Assembly (NCBI RefSeq): GCF_016097555.1
Contig: NC_054704.1
Span: 101,111,820 to 101,175,819, forward strand
Source: Gigantopelta aegis
Taxonomy: Eukaryota; Mollusca; Gastropoda; Neomphalida; Peltospiridae
Reading direction: 5' to 3'
DNA length: 64,000 bases
Shown in pieces: positions 1-12,445 of this stretch. Positions within the stretch are counted from its first letter, which is position 1. Each line of letters opens with the position of its first letter. The translations under genes and the position numbers were made by a program. The notes below the pieces were generated by a model. That model worked only from the letters and a program-made list of their open reading frames with translations. It was not told where the DNA came from and made no database searches.

Positions 1-718
1 GATGTCATTCTTAAGAGTGGCAGTCCTTGTACAGTACAGGAAAGATGACATTCTTAAGAGTGGCAGTCCTTGTACAGAACAGGAAAGATGACATTCTTAA
101 GAGTGGCAGTCCTTGTACAGAACAGGAAAGATGTCATTCTTAAGAGTGGCAGTCCTTGTACAGAACAGGAAAGATGTCATTCTTAAGAGTGGCAGTCCTT
201 GTACAGAACAGGAAAGATGTCATTCTTAAGAGTGGCAGTCCTTGTACAGAACAGGAAAGATGTCATTCTTAAGAGTGGCAGTCCTTGTACAGAACAGGAA
301 AGATGTCATTCTTAAGAGTGGCAGTCCTTGTACAGAACAGGAAAGATGACATTCTTAAGAGTGGCAGTCCTTGTACAGAACAGGAAAGATGTCATTCTTA
401 AGAGTGGCAGTCCTTGTACAGAACAGGAAAGATGTCATTCTTAAGAGTGGCAGTCCTTGTACAGAACAGGAAAGATGTCATTCTTAAGAGTGGCAGTCCT
501 TGTACAGAACAGGAAAGATGTCATTCTTAAGAGTGGCAGTCCTTGTACAGTACAGGAAAGATGTCATTCTTAAGAGTGGCAGTCCTTGTACAGAACAGGA
601 AAGATGTCATTCTTAAGAGTGGCAGTCCTTGTACAGAACAGGAAAGATGTCATTCTTAAGAGTGGCAGTCCTTGTATAGAACAGGAAAGATGTCATTCTT
701 AAGAGTGACATGCTTTAC
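1..718. repeat. 43-bp tandem array, cut by the left window edge
   Basis: About 16 near-identical head-to-tail copies of a 43-bp unit beginning gatgtcattcttaagag and containing gtggcagtccttgtacag. Copies differ at a few positions (gatgtc/gatgac, acagaac/acagtac). From about 700 to 960 the unit decays into diverged, irregular copies, and two more decayed copies sit at about 1985-2052. The array lies upstream of the first visible exon of the C2-domain gene, probably in one of its introns. No coding capacity is evident. Confidence 0.95.
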
Positions 719-959
719 AAAGTAGGAAGGATACTTAACAGTGGCAGCCATCTTACAGAGTAGGAAGAGTGCCATTTTAAGAATGGCAGTCCTCAAAATG
801 CAGGAAGGATGCCGTTTTTACCAATGTCAGACCTCATAGAAAGAAAGGATGTGTCATTCTTAACAGTGGCAGTCCTCAAAGTATGAAGAATAAACCAATC
901 TTAGGAGTGGCAGTCCTCATAAAATGCAGGAAGGATGTCGTTTTCACCAATGTCAGACC

Positions 960-1985
960 TCATTGGGGGGGGGGGGGGGCGTAAGTTTGAAGTGGGCGGA
1001 ATTTGGAATAAAATTTTTAGTAAAGGTCTAAAAGCCTAAGTCGACAGAGAATAATCTGCCCAATCATGTCCGGACTAAGAAATTGAATCCAAAAATATAT
1101 TTGACTGCTTGGCCTAAAAGGTTTTAAGGTGATTTGAGCAATTGAACGGGCGCCAAAATGAAGTGCGTTGGACTATTTATAAAAAAAAATAAACATAAGA
1201 ATTTTGAGCCACAGCCAAAAAATTTAAAGTCCAACTAAGCCCCAAAAAGGAGGTTACCTGTCCTAGGTAAGGTTGGCGTCTACGGGGAGGCGATGATGTA
1301 TTCCTCGTTGAAGTGAGACACCAACTTCCTGTAGCTGTGGGTCCGCAAGCAGGTCACTAGCTGGAGGTACTAGGCGCCGGCGATGATCTTGATAATCCTG
1401 TGGACTGTGTAATTGTCCATCTCCTTGTAGAGGATTCCCTGTCTGTACAGTCCATCCCGGTGACCACTAGGACCTGCCCCACTCCCCGTAGATCCTTCGT
1501 GTGAATGGCGATCTGGTTGCCATCTGAGAACGTCTTGAAGTTGACCTCGTCAATCCGGCCTGGCAGTCTGTCGGGATCGGAGACGTCACCCACCAAGTAC
1601 TTAGAGTACTGGCCCTTGATCTTCCCTGCCGTGAGCTGCCAGTCATCCCTGGCAACTCCAACATCCAAAGTCGCCGTCGCGGAGTCCCTCGTGGGGGGGG
1701 GGGGGGGGGTCTCGACGCAGACGAACGATGGGCAGGAACAGTCGATGCTGGCCGCAGTGCAATGGTTGGCTGCTCCACCTGCCGCGTCTGTTCGGGTTGG
1801 CTTGATTGGATGGCGAGTCGCCTCCGGTCACTCCATCCAGTTTGGTCGTGGGGGGGGGGGGGGGGGGGACGCAGACAGGACCGCCACAGGCGGTTGAGCC
1901 GCCAGCTTTATCCCCACCTGAGCTGCCCCTGGCGCACGCTTCCTCTTCCTCGTTCCTCTCTTTTAAGAGGGCAGACCTCTTACAA
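960..1985. other. 1-kb block with poly-G runs interrupting the 43-bp array
   Basis: Unique-looking sequence separates decayed array copies on the left (to about 960) from two on the right (from about 1985). It carries three uninterrupted G runs of about 15-19 bases, at about 965-979, 1693-1709 and 1850-1868. The block is more GC-rich than the AT-rich surroundings. It looks like an insertion into the array, but I see no clear terminal repeats. The G runs could be length artefacts of assembly. Confidence 0.55.
1290..1700 (-). pseudogene. Degraded coding-like fragment, family not recognised
   Basis: On the minus strand part of this stretch translates into protein-like sequence, with a segment reading DWQLTAGKIKGQYSKYLVGD and later GVGQVLVVTGMD. 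It has balanced composition and higher GC than its neighbours, unlike the low-complexity shadows around it. No start, splice sites or continuing gene structure are apparent, so it is probably an old remnant, perhaps from a mobile element. I do not recognise the family, and low-complexity G runs border it. Confidence 0.25.
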
Positions 1986-2182
1986 CAGTAGGAAAGGTCA
2001 TTCTTAAGAGTGGCAGTCTTCATACAAGTAGAAAGGATGTTATTCTTAAGAGATTCATGGGAGAAGTTATGGTTTTTCAAAATATCCTTTTTACTCTGCC
2101 TTGTGCAGCGATATGATTTGGAATGTTATAAATGTTTTGTTATTTACATTATATACTGGATAGAATTATTATTTGTGTTTAG

Positions 2183-5100
2183 ATTGCCGGCCGTATTCTT
2201 GACCGGCGTTATGAAGTGTATGGCAAAGACATCTCTACGAGTGTTAAGCTGGAGAGTGACAGTTATAACCCAGTGTATGAACACAAGGAAGAATACCGAC
2301 TCCAGAACATCCCACCATCAGCTACTCTACTACTCAAAGTAAGTACATCCCACCATCAGCTACTCTGCTACTCAAAGTAAGTACATCTACGAGTGTTAAG
2401 CTGGAGAGTGACAGCTATAACCCAGTGTATGAACACAAGGAAGAATACTGACTCCAGAACATCCCACCATCAGCTACTCTACTACTCAGAGTAAGTACAT
2501 CCCACCATCAGCTACTCTGCTACTCAAAGTAAGTACATCTACGAGTGTTAAGCTGAAGAGTGACAGCTATAACCCAGTGTATGAACACAAGGAAGAATAC
2601 CGACTCCAGAACATCCCACCATCAGCTACTCTACTACTCAAAGTAAGTACATCCCACCATCAGCTACTCTACTACTCAAAGTAAGTACACCCCACCATCA
2701 GCTACACTGCTACTCAAATTAAGTACATCCCACCATCAGCTACTCTACTACTCAAAGTAAGTACACCCAACCATCAGCTACACTACTACTCAAAGTAAGT
2801 ACACCCAACCATCAGCTACTCAAAGTAAGTACATCCCACCATCAGCTACACTACTACTCAAAGTAAGTACACCTCACCATCAGCTACTCTACTACTCAAA
2901 ATAAGTACACCCCACCATCAGCTACTCTACTACTCAAAGTAAGTACATCCCACCATCAGCTACTCTGCTACTCAAAGTAAGTACATCTACGAGTGTTAAG
3001 CTGGAGAGTGACAGCTATAACCCAGTGTATGAACACAAGGAAGAATACCGACTCCAGAACATCCCACCATCAGCTACACTACTACTCAAAGTAAGTACAT
3101 CCCACCATTAGCTACTCTACTACTCAAAGTAAGTACACCCCACCACCAGCTACTCTACTACTCAAAGTACACCCCACCATCAGCTACACTACTACTCAAA
3201 GTAAGTACACCCCCACCATCAGCTACTCTACTACTCAAAGTAAGTACACCCCCACCATCAGCTACTCTACTACTCAAAGTAAGTACACCCCACCATCAGC
3301 TACACCACTACTCAAAGTAAGTACACCCCACCATCAGCTACACCACTACTCAAAGTAAGTACACCCCACCATCAGCTACACCACTACTCAAAGTAAGTAC
3401 ACCCCACCATCAGCTACTCTACTACTCAAAGTAAGTACACCCCACCATCAGCTACACCACTACTCAAAGTAAGTACACCCCACCATCAGCTACACCACTA
3501 CTCAAAGTAAGTACACCCCACCATCAGCTACACCACTACTCAAAGTAAGTACACCCCACCATCAGCTACACCACTACTCAAAGTAAGTATGCCCCACCAT
3601 CAGCTACACCACTACTCAAAGTAAGTACATCCCACCAAGTACACCCCACCATCACCTACACTACTACTCAAAGTAAGTACACCCCACCATCAGCTACACC
3701 ACTACTCAAAGTAAGTATGCCACGTCATCAGCTACACCACTACTCAAAGTAAGTACACCACACCATCAGCTACACTACTACTCAAAGTAAGTACTTCACA
3801 CCATCAGCTACACTACTACTCAAAGTAAGTACACCCCACCATCAGCTACACTACTCAAAGTTAGTACTTCACACTATCTGCTATACTACTACTCAAAGTA
3901 AGTACTTCACACCGTCAGCTACACTACTACTCAAAGTAAGTACTTCACACCATCAGCTAAACTACTACTACTCAAAGTACTTTACACTAATACTCAAAAT
4001 AAGTACACACATCATCAGTCATGTTACTACTTTTAAAGTACATGTATGTACATTCCACTATTCCTCTATCATCAGCTGGTAAGTACAGGGTTCAAATCCT
4101 AACACTGGCTCTGACCCAGAGTACATTTTAATGGCTCACTGGATATGAGGTGTATGCCCATGAAAGTGTGCTTGAACCTTAATTGGGTATAAACACAATA
4201 ATCAAGTTAAAATGCAATAAATCTGTCATATTTCATTGGTAAAATCTGCATGATGTAATATTTAATATACCGGTAAATGAATTATAAACAGCTATTTTTC
4301 CCACAGTTACCTGCACAATGTTATTGTTTTATCAATTTCAGATCTACACAATTGATCGTTTCTATAAGCAGATGACTGTCGTTGGTTATGCAACCATGAA
4401 CCTCTTCATAGAGGTTGGGACGGAGCGCCAACCAACAATAGACAAACAGGGGATGCAGGTATTTAAGATTTATTCATCATATTTCTATAATAATTTGGCA
4501 TTGTTCACCAATTCACAGTTTGTGGATGATTTTTTTTTTCATACCCAGATGAATATAATAGAAATAACAGACAATACTTATAATTAAATTTGAATCATAA
4601 ATAATATAAGACAACTTGCCCATATAAAATGACGTCATCAGATACGACGTTCCCTGACAACATAATTTTTATGTTCATCCAAACATGAACAAACTCCCCT
4701 TGCTACACTGGACCAATGAGATGACACTATGTTGTAATGAATGTAACAGAAATGTAATTATTTAATTACATGAAGTCTTATATTACCAGTGAAAACAGCT
4801 ATTTTTGACAACTGATTCCCAACCAGTGTCCCATGGTCATGGAGTGTGCTGTCCTGTCTGGAATGGTGTATATAAAAGATCCCTTGCTATTAATGAAAAA
4901 ATGTAGCAGGTTTCCTCTCCAAGACTATATGTAAGAATTAACAAATGTTTGACATCCAATAACCGATGATTAATAAAACGATGTGCTCTAGTGGTGTTGT
5001 TAAACATAAACAAACTAACTTTAACTGTCTCGCTTTTCGAATCATGGTTATGGTATGTGCTGTCTGGTCTGTGGGAATAAATATTTAACAGTACCCCAGC

Positions 5101-8100
5101 ACAAAAATATATATCGGCTATTGGATGTCTGTGTGAAAGTAAATATAAAAGATTTGTTGCTGCTATTTGTTAGAATTACCAAATGTTTGACATCCAATAG
5201 CCAATTAATAATAAATCAATGTGCTCTAGTGATACTTTAATACACCAGTTATTTCTGTCTTGTATAACAGGTTGCACTGAACACCGGTGCCCATCAGCTG
5301 AGGGTTTACAGTCAGGGACCAAACGGCGTCGATCCATTCTCAGAGAACTGTCTCAGAAACGCCAATGTCAGGATTGTTCCGTGTGCCTCAATCTTGGTCC
5401 GAATAACAAAAGTTCCAAAAGGACCACACGGAAAGCCACTTGAGGTACGGATATGACTAAATACCAGTCAACTCCACTGTATTGCTTTTCCGATTAAAAA
5501 TTAAAAAATGTCCCTCCAGCACAAAACACTAATCAGTCCATAATTCATCCTAAGAAATATTATTTAAAAAAGGACATTATTTCAGATACTTACTTTCATA
5601 ACTAAGCAATGCACAGCTACATGTATTTTATTTTTCTTATAAAAATCTATAAAGTTATATCTCAATATTTCAAATATTAGAAAATATTATATTTACAGAC
5701 CTAAAAGCAAGCACTGTGAAATCATTTCTTTCTGTGGGTTTAAATTTTAATTACAATACCCCCACATTTTATTGGATACATAAATTCTTAGATTGAAAAG
5801 GTCTATCTTAAATCTGTGTTATAGGTATACATGTATCTTATAGTTTTGTTGTGTTCTTAAGTTTCTTGACTACATTAGTTCTTGAAGTACACAATAATTA
5901 TACCACCACAGTGATATCAGTTATTATTCATTATACAGAAAAGACATTCCTGGGGTGTCTCCTTTAGACAGGTGGTTCTAAAAGGTAGCCTTTATTTATG
6001 ACAGGGTTCAACAGTACATTAACATTTGAGAAACACATTAAATGTTGTTTCTGTTTTCCTGCCCAGTGAAGGGTCGGGATGTAGTCAGACTCTCACCCGA
6101 GGGTTCCTGGCTCACAGGATCCATTGCTCTCTTTGCATATTAACTGTGACCCCAAACCCGAGCAGAGCCTTATGACTGATACATCATCACTGTCCTGTCT
6201 GTGGGAAAGTCCATACAAATGATCCTTTGCTGCTGTATGTAGATGTAGCTTATTTGGCAGCAGCAGGTTTCCTTTCTCTTTGTGTGGCTCATTGCCCAGT
6301 TTTAAAGCAGCGGTGACTTGCCTAGTGCATAGTTAGTCTAAGAGTGATCCCCATTACTGGGCCCCTTGCATATTTCTTGTTCCAGCCAATGCTCCACAAC
6401 TGGTGTAACAAAGGTAATGCTTTATACTATCCTGACTGTCGGTTGGTGCATATAAATGATTCCTTACTGCTAATCGAAAAGAGTAACCCACAGCATGGTG
6501 GCAACGAGTTTAGTTTCATCTGTGTGGTTCTTAACTATATGTCTGAAACCATATAATGGTTAATGTCATTAAAATGTGTTGAGCGAGTCATTAAATAAAA
6601 CATGTTGTCAAAGAAATATTCCTTTCTTTACTTTGAACAGTCCAGCAAAGTCCCTCAAGCTGACTGGCTGCGTCTTGGCCTGTGGCACCCGCGGCCCAAA
6701 TACTCGGATCGGATCTACTACTCCATGAAGTGTTTGCCCATGAAGGGAGAGAGCAAGATGTTCCATGCCATGATGCGGCGACAGCCGATCACCATCCGGG
6801 AAACGGTGGCCAAGAACACACAGGCCAAAGACAGCTTCCTGAGGAGTGACAAGAACATAGAGCAGTACATACGGGTGAGGGAGACACATCCAGCAAGACA
6901 TCTCGTCAGATCATATCTTTATACTACAGACATAGAAATAAGTAGATATCATTGTTCAGGTTATCAGGGGGTAATTACCACAGGTAAAAAAGTCAACAGT
7001 GGTTCTTTATTCTCAACTAAGGTCTTTAGTAAAAATTGAAAAGTTATTTCATTGTTTTGTTAATTTATTCATACTAATCACTGTTAGAAAGTAGACTGTG
7101 ATGGGGTTTGTTTTCAATGGCAGTTATATACAAGTATTTACCAAACGCCATGAACCTTTCTGGGTCTCTTTTATTGAGGATTAATGTGCCACAGTAATCA
7201 CCTATCTACTAATACACAAACAAACAGGAATATGTTGACATCTGTTGAATTTTGTTCATTTCAGAACCAGCTCACAAAGTCTGTGGATGTGAAACCTTTA
7301 GAACAAGACCTCAACTTCATTTGTCAGTACAGTCCAAAACATGGCATCAAGGTACATGATTATAACAACACAAAAAACTTTTAAGTCCATTTTGGTTTTG
7401 AGTGATTTATATGTATAGCTTAATTGGTAGAGTGCTCGCCTCATTCTTTGGTCACATGAACTTCTTCAGTGGATCTGTTCTCTGGTATAATTTATGTAAG
7501 ACTGTGGTATGTGCAGTCCTGTCTGGAAAAGTGCATATAAAAGACCCCTTGCTGCTAATGGAAAAATGTAGAGGGTTTCCTATAAGAAAATATGTCAGAA
7601 TAAATTAGGGTGCTCTAGAGGTGTCGTTACATAAGACAAATTTAACTTTTATACAATCATTAAAATGTCATACATCATAGATAATACATTTACTGGAAAT
7701 TAAGAGTTCTTGTGAAAAAAAGAAAATAGATTTTATTGAAGTTAAATTTTGCACAGGATTACCCTTTATCAAAATAAATGTAAGGTAGTCATGATTATAA
7801 GTATATGGTCATATTTGTTGAGCATAGACTACCCATGCAGTCATTATCACATAGCACTGTTATTGATGGATTTATTGATTATTATGGACTTTATTAATGA
7901 TTAATGGCTCACAACTCTTAATTAAAAGTTGTGAGCATTGTGCAGTATTGATGATTCGACTTTCACTCCAAACCATGAAACAGGATGGATCCTATATTTT
8001 ATTACTACAATAATTACAGTTCATAGGGTTTCTATTACTCAGCACTAAAACCTTCTGATTGACGTTTCAGATAGCTCTGGATAGCGCTGTCAACCTGCCG

Positions 8101-11100
8101 TGGTCAAACTTCACACATGCTCACATGTGTCTCAACCCTCCGGGAGCCTTCTACTTGGTAAGATGACAACTTCTAAGAGTTTTTCTTTTTAATTTACTGT
8201 GCTTTTCAACAAAAGAAATTCAAATATTAATGTAATTTTCTTTAAAATTATTTAGTTTGAATCCCATTAAGTTAAAATTCAGATTTGGAAGAGTATTCAG
8301 TTTACTGAAGTTGTTAATTTTTTTGTGATTGTTACATAATTCTGTTCTATACTAATATTAAAAAGTGACAAAACTGTAAAAAAAAAAAAAAAAACCACCA
8401 CTTGAATGTGGATATAATGGTACTTCATATTTCAACACGTCTTCTTTTTGGAGTATGTTCCAACATTCTGAAAATTGATATGAAATTTAATGTATTGTCC
8501 ACCCAGTAAAGTCAAAAAGTTGTACTCTTGTTAACTTGTAATTTTCTTAAATAAACTTAGTTAAAGAGTAAGTCAGTTCAAGCAATGACAACACAAGGAA
8601 TTAAATTCATGGTTGCTTATGGGTCATTGTGGTAAATCTTAGATTATTTGTCTTGTGTTCATTTTTGAGTTTATTGTTCAGAGGGGTAAATTTTAGTGTT
8701 ACAAAATATTAAGTAACTTACAAGGTCATGAAAAACATTCGGTTATGAGGGAATTCAGGTTTAATGATGGTCTATTTTTAGGGGTTTCATTTTACATTTG
8801 AGAGCTCACTGTATAGTAGAATTCAAAAATAGTGAAATACCTGTGCTACTGGCTGTACACAAGTTGTGATTATGTTATTTTTTTCTGTTTTTTTTTACAA
8901 CTAGTCGTTCTAGACCAATAAAATTGGTTTAATTGTTTGTTAGATTGTGATTATACTAAATTTAATTGTTACAATCAATCTGTCTGGTTCTGTGTTTTTC
9001 AGGGTACACCCCATGCAACCTATGACAAGCTGACATTCACCGAGGACTTGGACCTACGCAGTACCAACACCTCACCAGCATGGAGGGATGGATTCAAAGT
9101 AAGGGCTGTTACAAAATCAATAACCACTGGTGACTTATTTTCTGTCAAATGTTAGATACCTGTATTTTCAAATTTATATTTCTCTTGTTACGTTAAATAT
9201 GGATTTTTGTTTTTAAATAAAATATCTACAATAAGCATGAATGACTAATGGGGTTGTTTGGGTGAATTGTCAAAACCTTTTAAAGTTTTCTGCATTGTGG
9301 TTAAGCTAATTTTATTTATTAACACATTTGATTTTAATTAATCTAAAATAAGGTATTTGTTAGTGTAGATAAGACTATGCATATAAACTACCATATTTAA
9401 ATTAAACGTAAGATATCTGTGTTATTAATGTACATCATGCTTTTTGATACATCTAGCATCTGATGAATAGTCCTCTGCATCTAATCTGTTTATAATTAAT
9501 TCATATGTACATGTATTTGGAGTCAGTTTTGTGTTTCTAATTTCCAATCTTCCAGCATTTTCCCCGAAGATCCTACCACCGGTTCCTGACAGTGATCATT
9601 CACATACAGGAAGTGTTTGTGACAGTTTCCCGGGACAATTACAAATACGGTCTGCTTGAACAGGTTCGATATTCTACTTTAAGATCAAATTGTACAGTGT
9701 AAAATGGTGTGAGCAGGTCGATTCCTCATATACAGTTATACATCATGAATACCTCTTTAATATAATATAGTAGGGATAGTAAAACAAATAAGGTAACAAA
9801 TAACTAAGCAACTTTGCTGAGAGAATAGAAAAAAGGAACAAAATGCATAGGATTGGATTATTTGAACAAAAAAAAGAGGATATTTTAAGTACTTTCTGCA
9901 CATGGTCATACAAGGAAAAGGTTTTATACTTATACTTATAAAATAGTTAACTGGAAGTGGAGAATGTCTGTTCATAAATTCACTGCTAAAAATCAATTCT
10001 GACTGGCCAAGTCCAAAAGGATAATTTTATTTTATTTAATTTTCCAGGCGTGGACTGCCGTGCAGCTGTTTAAAGACCACTACGCCTACACAACGACATT
10101 CCAGCTGCCACTGTTCTTGGGAGCTCCAACTCCACAAATGCTCAAACAATTGGCCAGAGAGCCAACAAGGGAATGGATGGAGCGCAACATTCGCAGCAAT
10201 CTTGTCAGTAATACTTTACATACTTTTTAACACATTTAATACTGGTATCAGCACAGTTAGTCAATGAAATTTACAAAAATTCACAGTAATTTTGTGTAAG
10301 TAATTTTTAACATAGAATCTTGTATTTCAGACATTACAACATAAATTGAGTACCATTAGTAAATGAATTCATGCAAAGTTATAATTCTAGTAAGTTACAT
10401 TTCAAGTAATTTGAACTTAAAACATTTGTTTATGTTATTTTGTTTTAAATTTTTAATGGTATAAACACACATTATTATCATCAGTCATTAATTTATGAAA
10501 AGCTACCATAACTTTGTTAAGTAATTTTTAAATAGAACCTCGTTTTTCAGGTTTCAAATGTTACAACAGGCATTAATACTGTCGGTCAGTGAATTTATAA
10601 ACATTTACACCAAGTTTGTTGAAATTAATCAGAGCCTTGTTTTTCAGCTTTCATTTGTTACAGTTAACACATTTACTACAGCATCAGTGCTGTTAATTAA
10701 TGAATTTATGAAAATTTACAATAGGTTTGTTCAAGTAGCATAGAATCTTATCTTTCAACTGTCAGGTGTTACAACACAACCTAGTAGCATTAGTAAATTA
10801 ATTCATGAAAAGTTACAATTATAGTAATTTACAGTTAAAGTAAAAACGTTTTTTAACTTTCAAGTGTGTTAACACACATTAGTACAGTCAGTCAATGAAT
10901 TTATACAGCAATTGTTTTTTCAATTTTAATATAGAACCTTATTTTCAGCTTTCAAGATTTTCATTTTACCCTATATTTCATATTTTATGTTCTTGTCATT
11001 TGAAGGTTTATCAATGGCCTTTGTTTTTACTTCCAGCTAAATATTTGGATAATAAACTTCCAAATTAATTACCAATTTTTTGGAAGTCATTGTTGTAGTT

Positions 11101-12445
11101 TTTGCAATTAAAAAACAGAAAACTGATAATCATGTTAAGGACAAATTTTAACAATTTGAGTACTTAGGAGCCAGGATGTATATTTTCTCTACTTTGTAGT
11201 GTTTCAAATGAACATACACTATTTCTCCTAGATTAAACTCATTGAAGGGGGCTCCATCTTTGTACGGATCTGTGATGCCAGACGTGATGATGAGTTGGTC
11301 TTAGATGTCCCAAGCAACAAACTGGTAAGTTTACAATAACTAGTGAAACTGTTGACTTGGAAGTAAGAAACAAGTATATATACTACAAGCTAGAAATGTT
11401 TGATAATAATTGGTGAAAAAAGCACACCTAAAAAACATGTATTTTCATTAAACATTGCCATTAACATTTAAATGATGCATCATCCAGGCATGCTTTTAAG
11501 TTTGTATACAAACTGGAATGTTGTTAGTTTCAGACTGATGGTTTTAAACATTACTGGGTAGTATAATAAAAATTGCATTTGTATAATATATATAAAAGAA
11601 TAAAATATACTTGTGTCCAATCCTTTTGTTGTTTGTGCAATAAAATTGTTTTTAATCAAAACCTTTATCCAACTTTAAAATGAGTAAAATTCTCAGTGAT
11701 TCACTTTCACACTGCAGGCTTTGTAATGAATAATGCATTTGCTAATGATTTTGTTTAAGGTTGAAATCGACACGGACTACATCCCCAAGGGTCTGGAGGA
11801 CCAGTACAAGCGAGAACGGCCCGGCCGACCGATGGCCACACTCGTACCACAGGGCAAGAACCCTGAACAGTTTGTCGACAGTCTGTCCGTCAAGTTTAAA
11901 AGTGTAAGTACATGCACTTAACTGTAAAGAAACCTCTTTTACATAACTGGATTTCATGGAAGGCCATTATTTACCATGAAATTCTTTATTTTCATAGGCT
12001 TAAATTTGTGATTTTTAAAAAACACATTTTGTTGGGATACTTAAATGCATTAATCATGAATCTAAAAGGTATGATCATAAATGTTTAATATATGTGTATA
12101 CCTTATATATTATATAATATGTAATATGTATTATATTTTTGTTGTGTTCTTAAATTCTTTGGGTGTACTAGTCCATGAATACATGAAAATGAGACCATCA
12201 CAAACAAAAGATATTTCACAGTAGTTTGTTTGGGTGGTTTTCATATTTTTTTATTTTTTTTGCATTTTTTTATATATCTTTTTTATTTTGCATGTTGTCA
12301 AATAAATTTGCATCATATTTCTGTTGATCAAGTTTCCACCACAAAAACAAAGCTGTGTGTTTCTATTTTTAAGCTTAATTTTGTGTTTATTTTATTGCAG
12401 TTGGTTTACAAGCTGTACGAGGAGGGGAACATGAATAATGATTAA
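2183..12445 (+). CDS. Conserved protein with two C2-like domains, 3' twelve exons (5' end outside or unseen)
   Basis: Twelve exons join in frame with GT-AG borders: 2183-2338, 4342-4458, 5271-5444, 6641-6874, 7265-7351, 8071-8157, 9003-9098, 9556-9663, 10048-10203, 11232-11324, 11760-11903, 12401-12445. All introns are phase 0, giving 498 codons ending NMNND and TAA. Two segments look like C2 beta-sandwiches. The first is near the start (KIYTIDRFYKQMTVVGYATM). The second spans the 7265-9663 exons (GIKIALDSAVNLPWSNF, then SPAWRDGFKHFP). C2 folds bind membranes or proteins, and several ciliary proteins carry them, but I could not name this family, so function is left open. The first exon opens after an AG at 2181-2182 and has no ATG, so earlier exons are missing. 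The intron after it is filled with duplicated donor sites. The gene is tail-to-tail with DMAP1. Confidence 0.85.
2295..4005 (+). repeat. Tandem array of duplicated exon 3' end plus 5' splice site
   Basis: The last roughly 30 bases of the 2183-2338 exon and its donor (ctactcaaa|gtaagt) recur about 40-45 times head to tail through the following intron, mostly with a 38-bp period (catcagctac...ctcaaagtaagtac). Nearly every copy keeps a GTAAGT donor. Three longer copies, from about 2385, 2535 and 2985, also carry about 100 bp of the exon (acgagtgttaagctg onward). None of these has its own acceptor, and the first contains an in-frame TGA. Copies toward the right end are more diverged (tacttcacaccatcagc). 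Confidence 0.92.
4070..4210 (+). mobile_element. SINE-like fragment
   Basis: Contains a B-box-like motif (ggttcaaatcc) followed by ctctgacccagagtac and a body ending in an AT-rich tail. This resembles the tRNA-headed repeats elsewhere in the window. It is short and diverged, and lies in the intron between the first two visible exons of the C2-domain gene. Confidence 0.4.
4815..5027 (+). mobile_element. SINE copy lacking its head
   Basis: Carries the common SINE body of this genome: ctgtcctgtctgg, ataaaagatcccttgct, atgtagcaggtttcctctcc, gtttgacatccaataaccga, and the terminal motif gctctagtggtgttgttaaac followed by an A-rich, T-rich end. The same order of motifs recurs at 29160, 7410 and, inverted, at 29532, 37352 and 53555. 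Intronic in the C2-domain gene. Confidence 0.75.
5045..5255 (+). mobile_element. Diverged SINE copy next to an exon acceptor
   Basis: Has the motifs gtatgtgctgtctggtctgtggg, degraded ataaaagatttgttgctg, accaaatgtttgacatcc and atgtgctctagtgata. Its end lies within about 20 bases of the acceptor of the 5271-5444 exon of the C2-domain gene, so the SINE tail and the splice site are almost contiguous. Confidence 0.65.
6080..6605 (+). mobile_element. Two SINE-family fragments in tandem, the second abutting an acceptor
   Basis: The first fragment (about 6080-6335) has cactgtcctgtctgtggg and gatcctttgctgctg. The second (about 6340-6605) has gggccccttgcatatttcttg, then gtgcatataaatgattcc, gagtaacccacagcatgg and the terminal motif gtgttgagcgagtcattaaa. 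The latter matches the second SINE type at 45185-45570. Its tail runs into the pyrimidine tract of the 6641-6874 exon of the C2-domain gene. Confidence 0.65.
7410..7650 (+). mobile_element. SINE copy with tRNA-like head
   Basis: Opens with an A-box-like segment (agcttaattggtagagtgctcgcc), followed by the shared body (cagtcctgtctgg, gcatataaaagacccc, ttgctgctaatgg) and the end motif gtgctctagaggtgtcgtta. Located in the intron after the 7265-7351 exon. Confidence 0.7.
10230..10960 (+). repeat. Decayed tandem repeat of about 110-130 bp with acceptor-like motifs
   Basis: Several diverged copies share the order: ttgtttttcag-like tract, ttacaac or ttacag, cattaatac or catcagtgc, gtcagtgaatttat, gaaaatttac, then gttaattttt. 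Acceptor-like ttcag motifs occur near 10330, 10545, 10645 and 10945. The repeat fills most of the intron between exons 10048-10203 and 11232-11324 of the C2-domain gene. Confidence 0.6.

Noticed and set aside
1505-2080. Gly-, Pro- and Arg-rich open frames on both strands
   Set aside because: They run through poly-G tracts and have no splice or start context.
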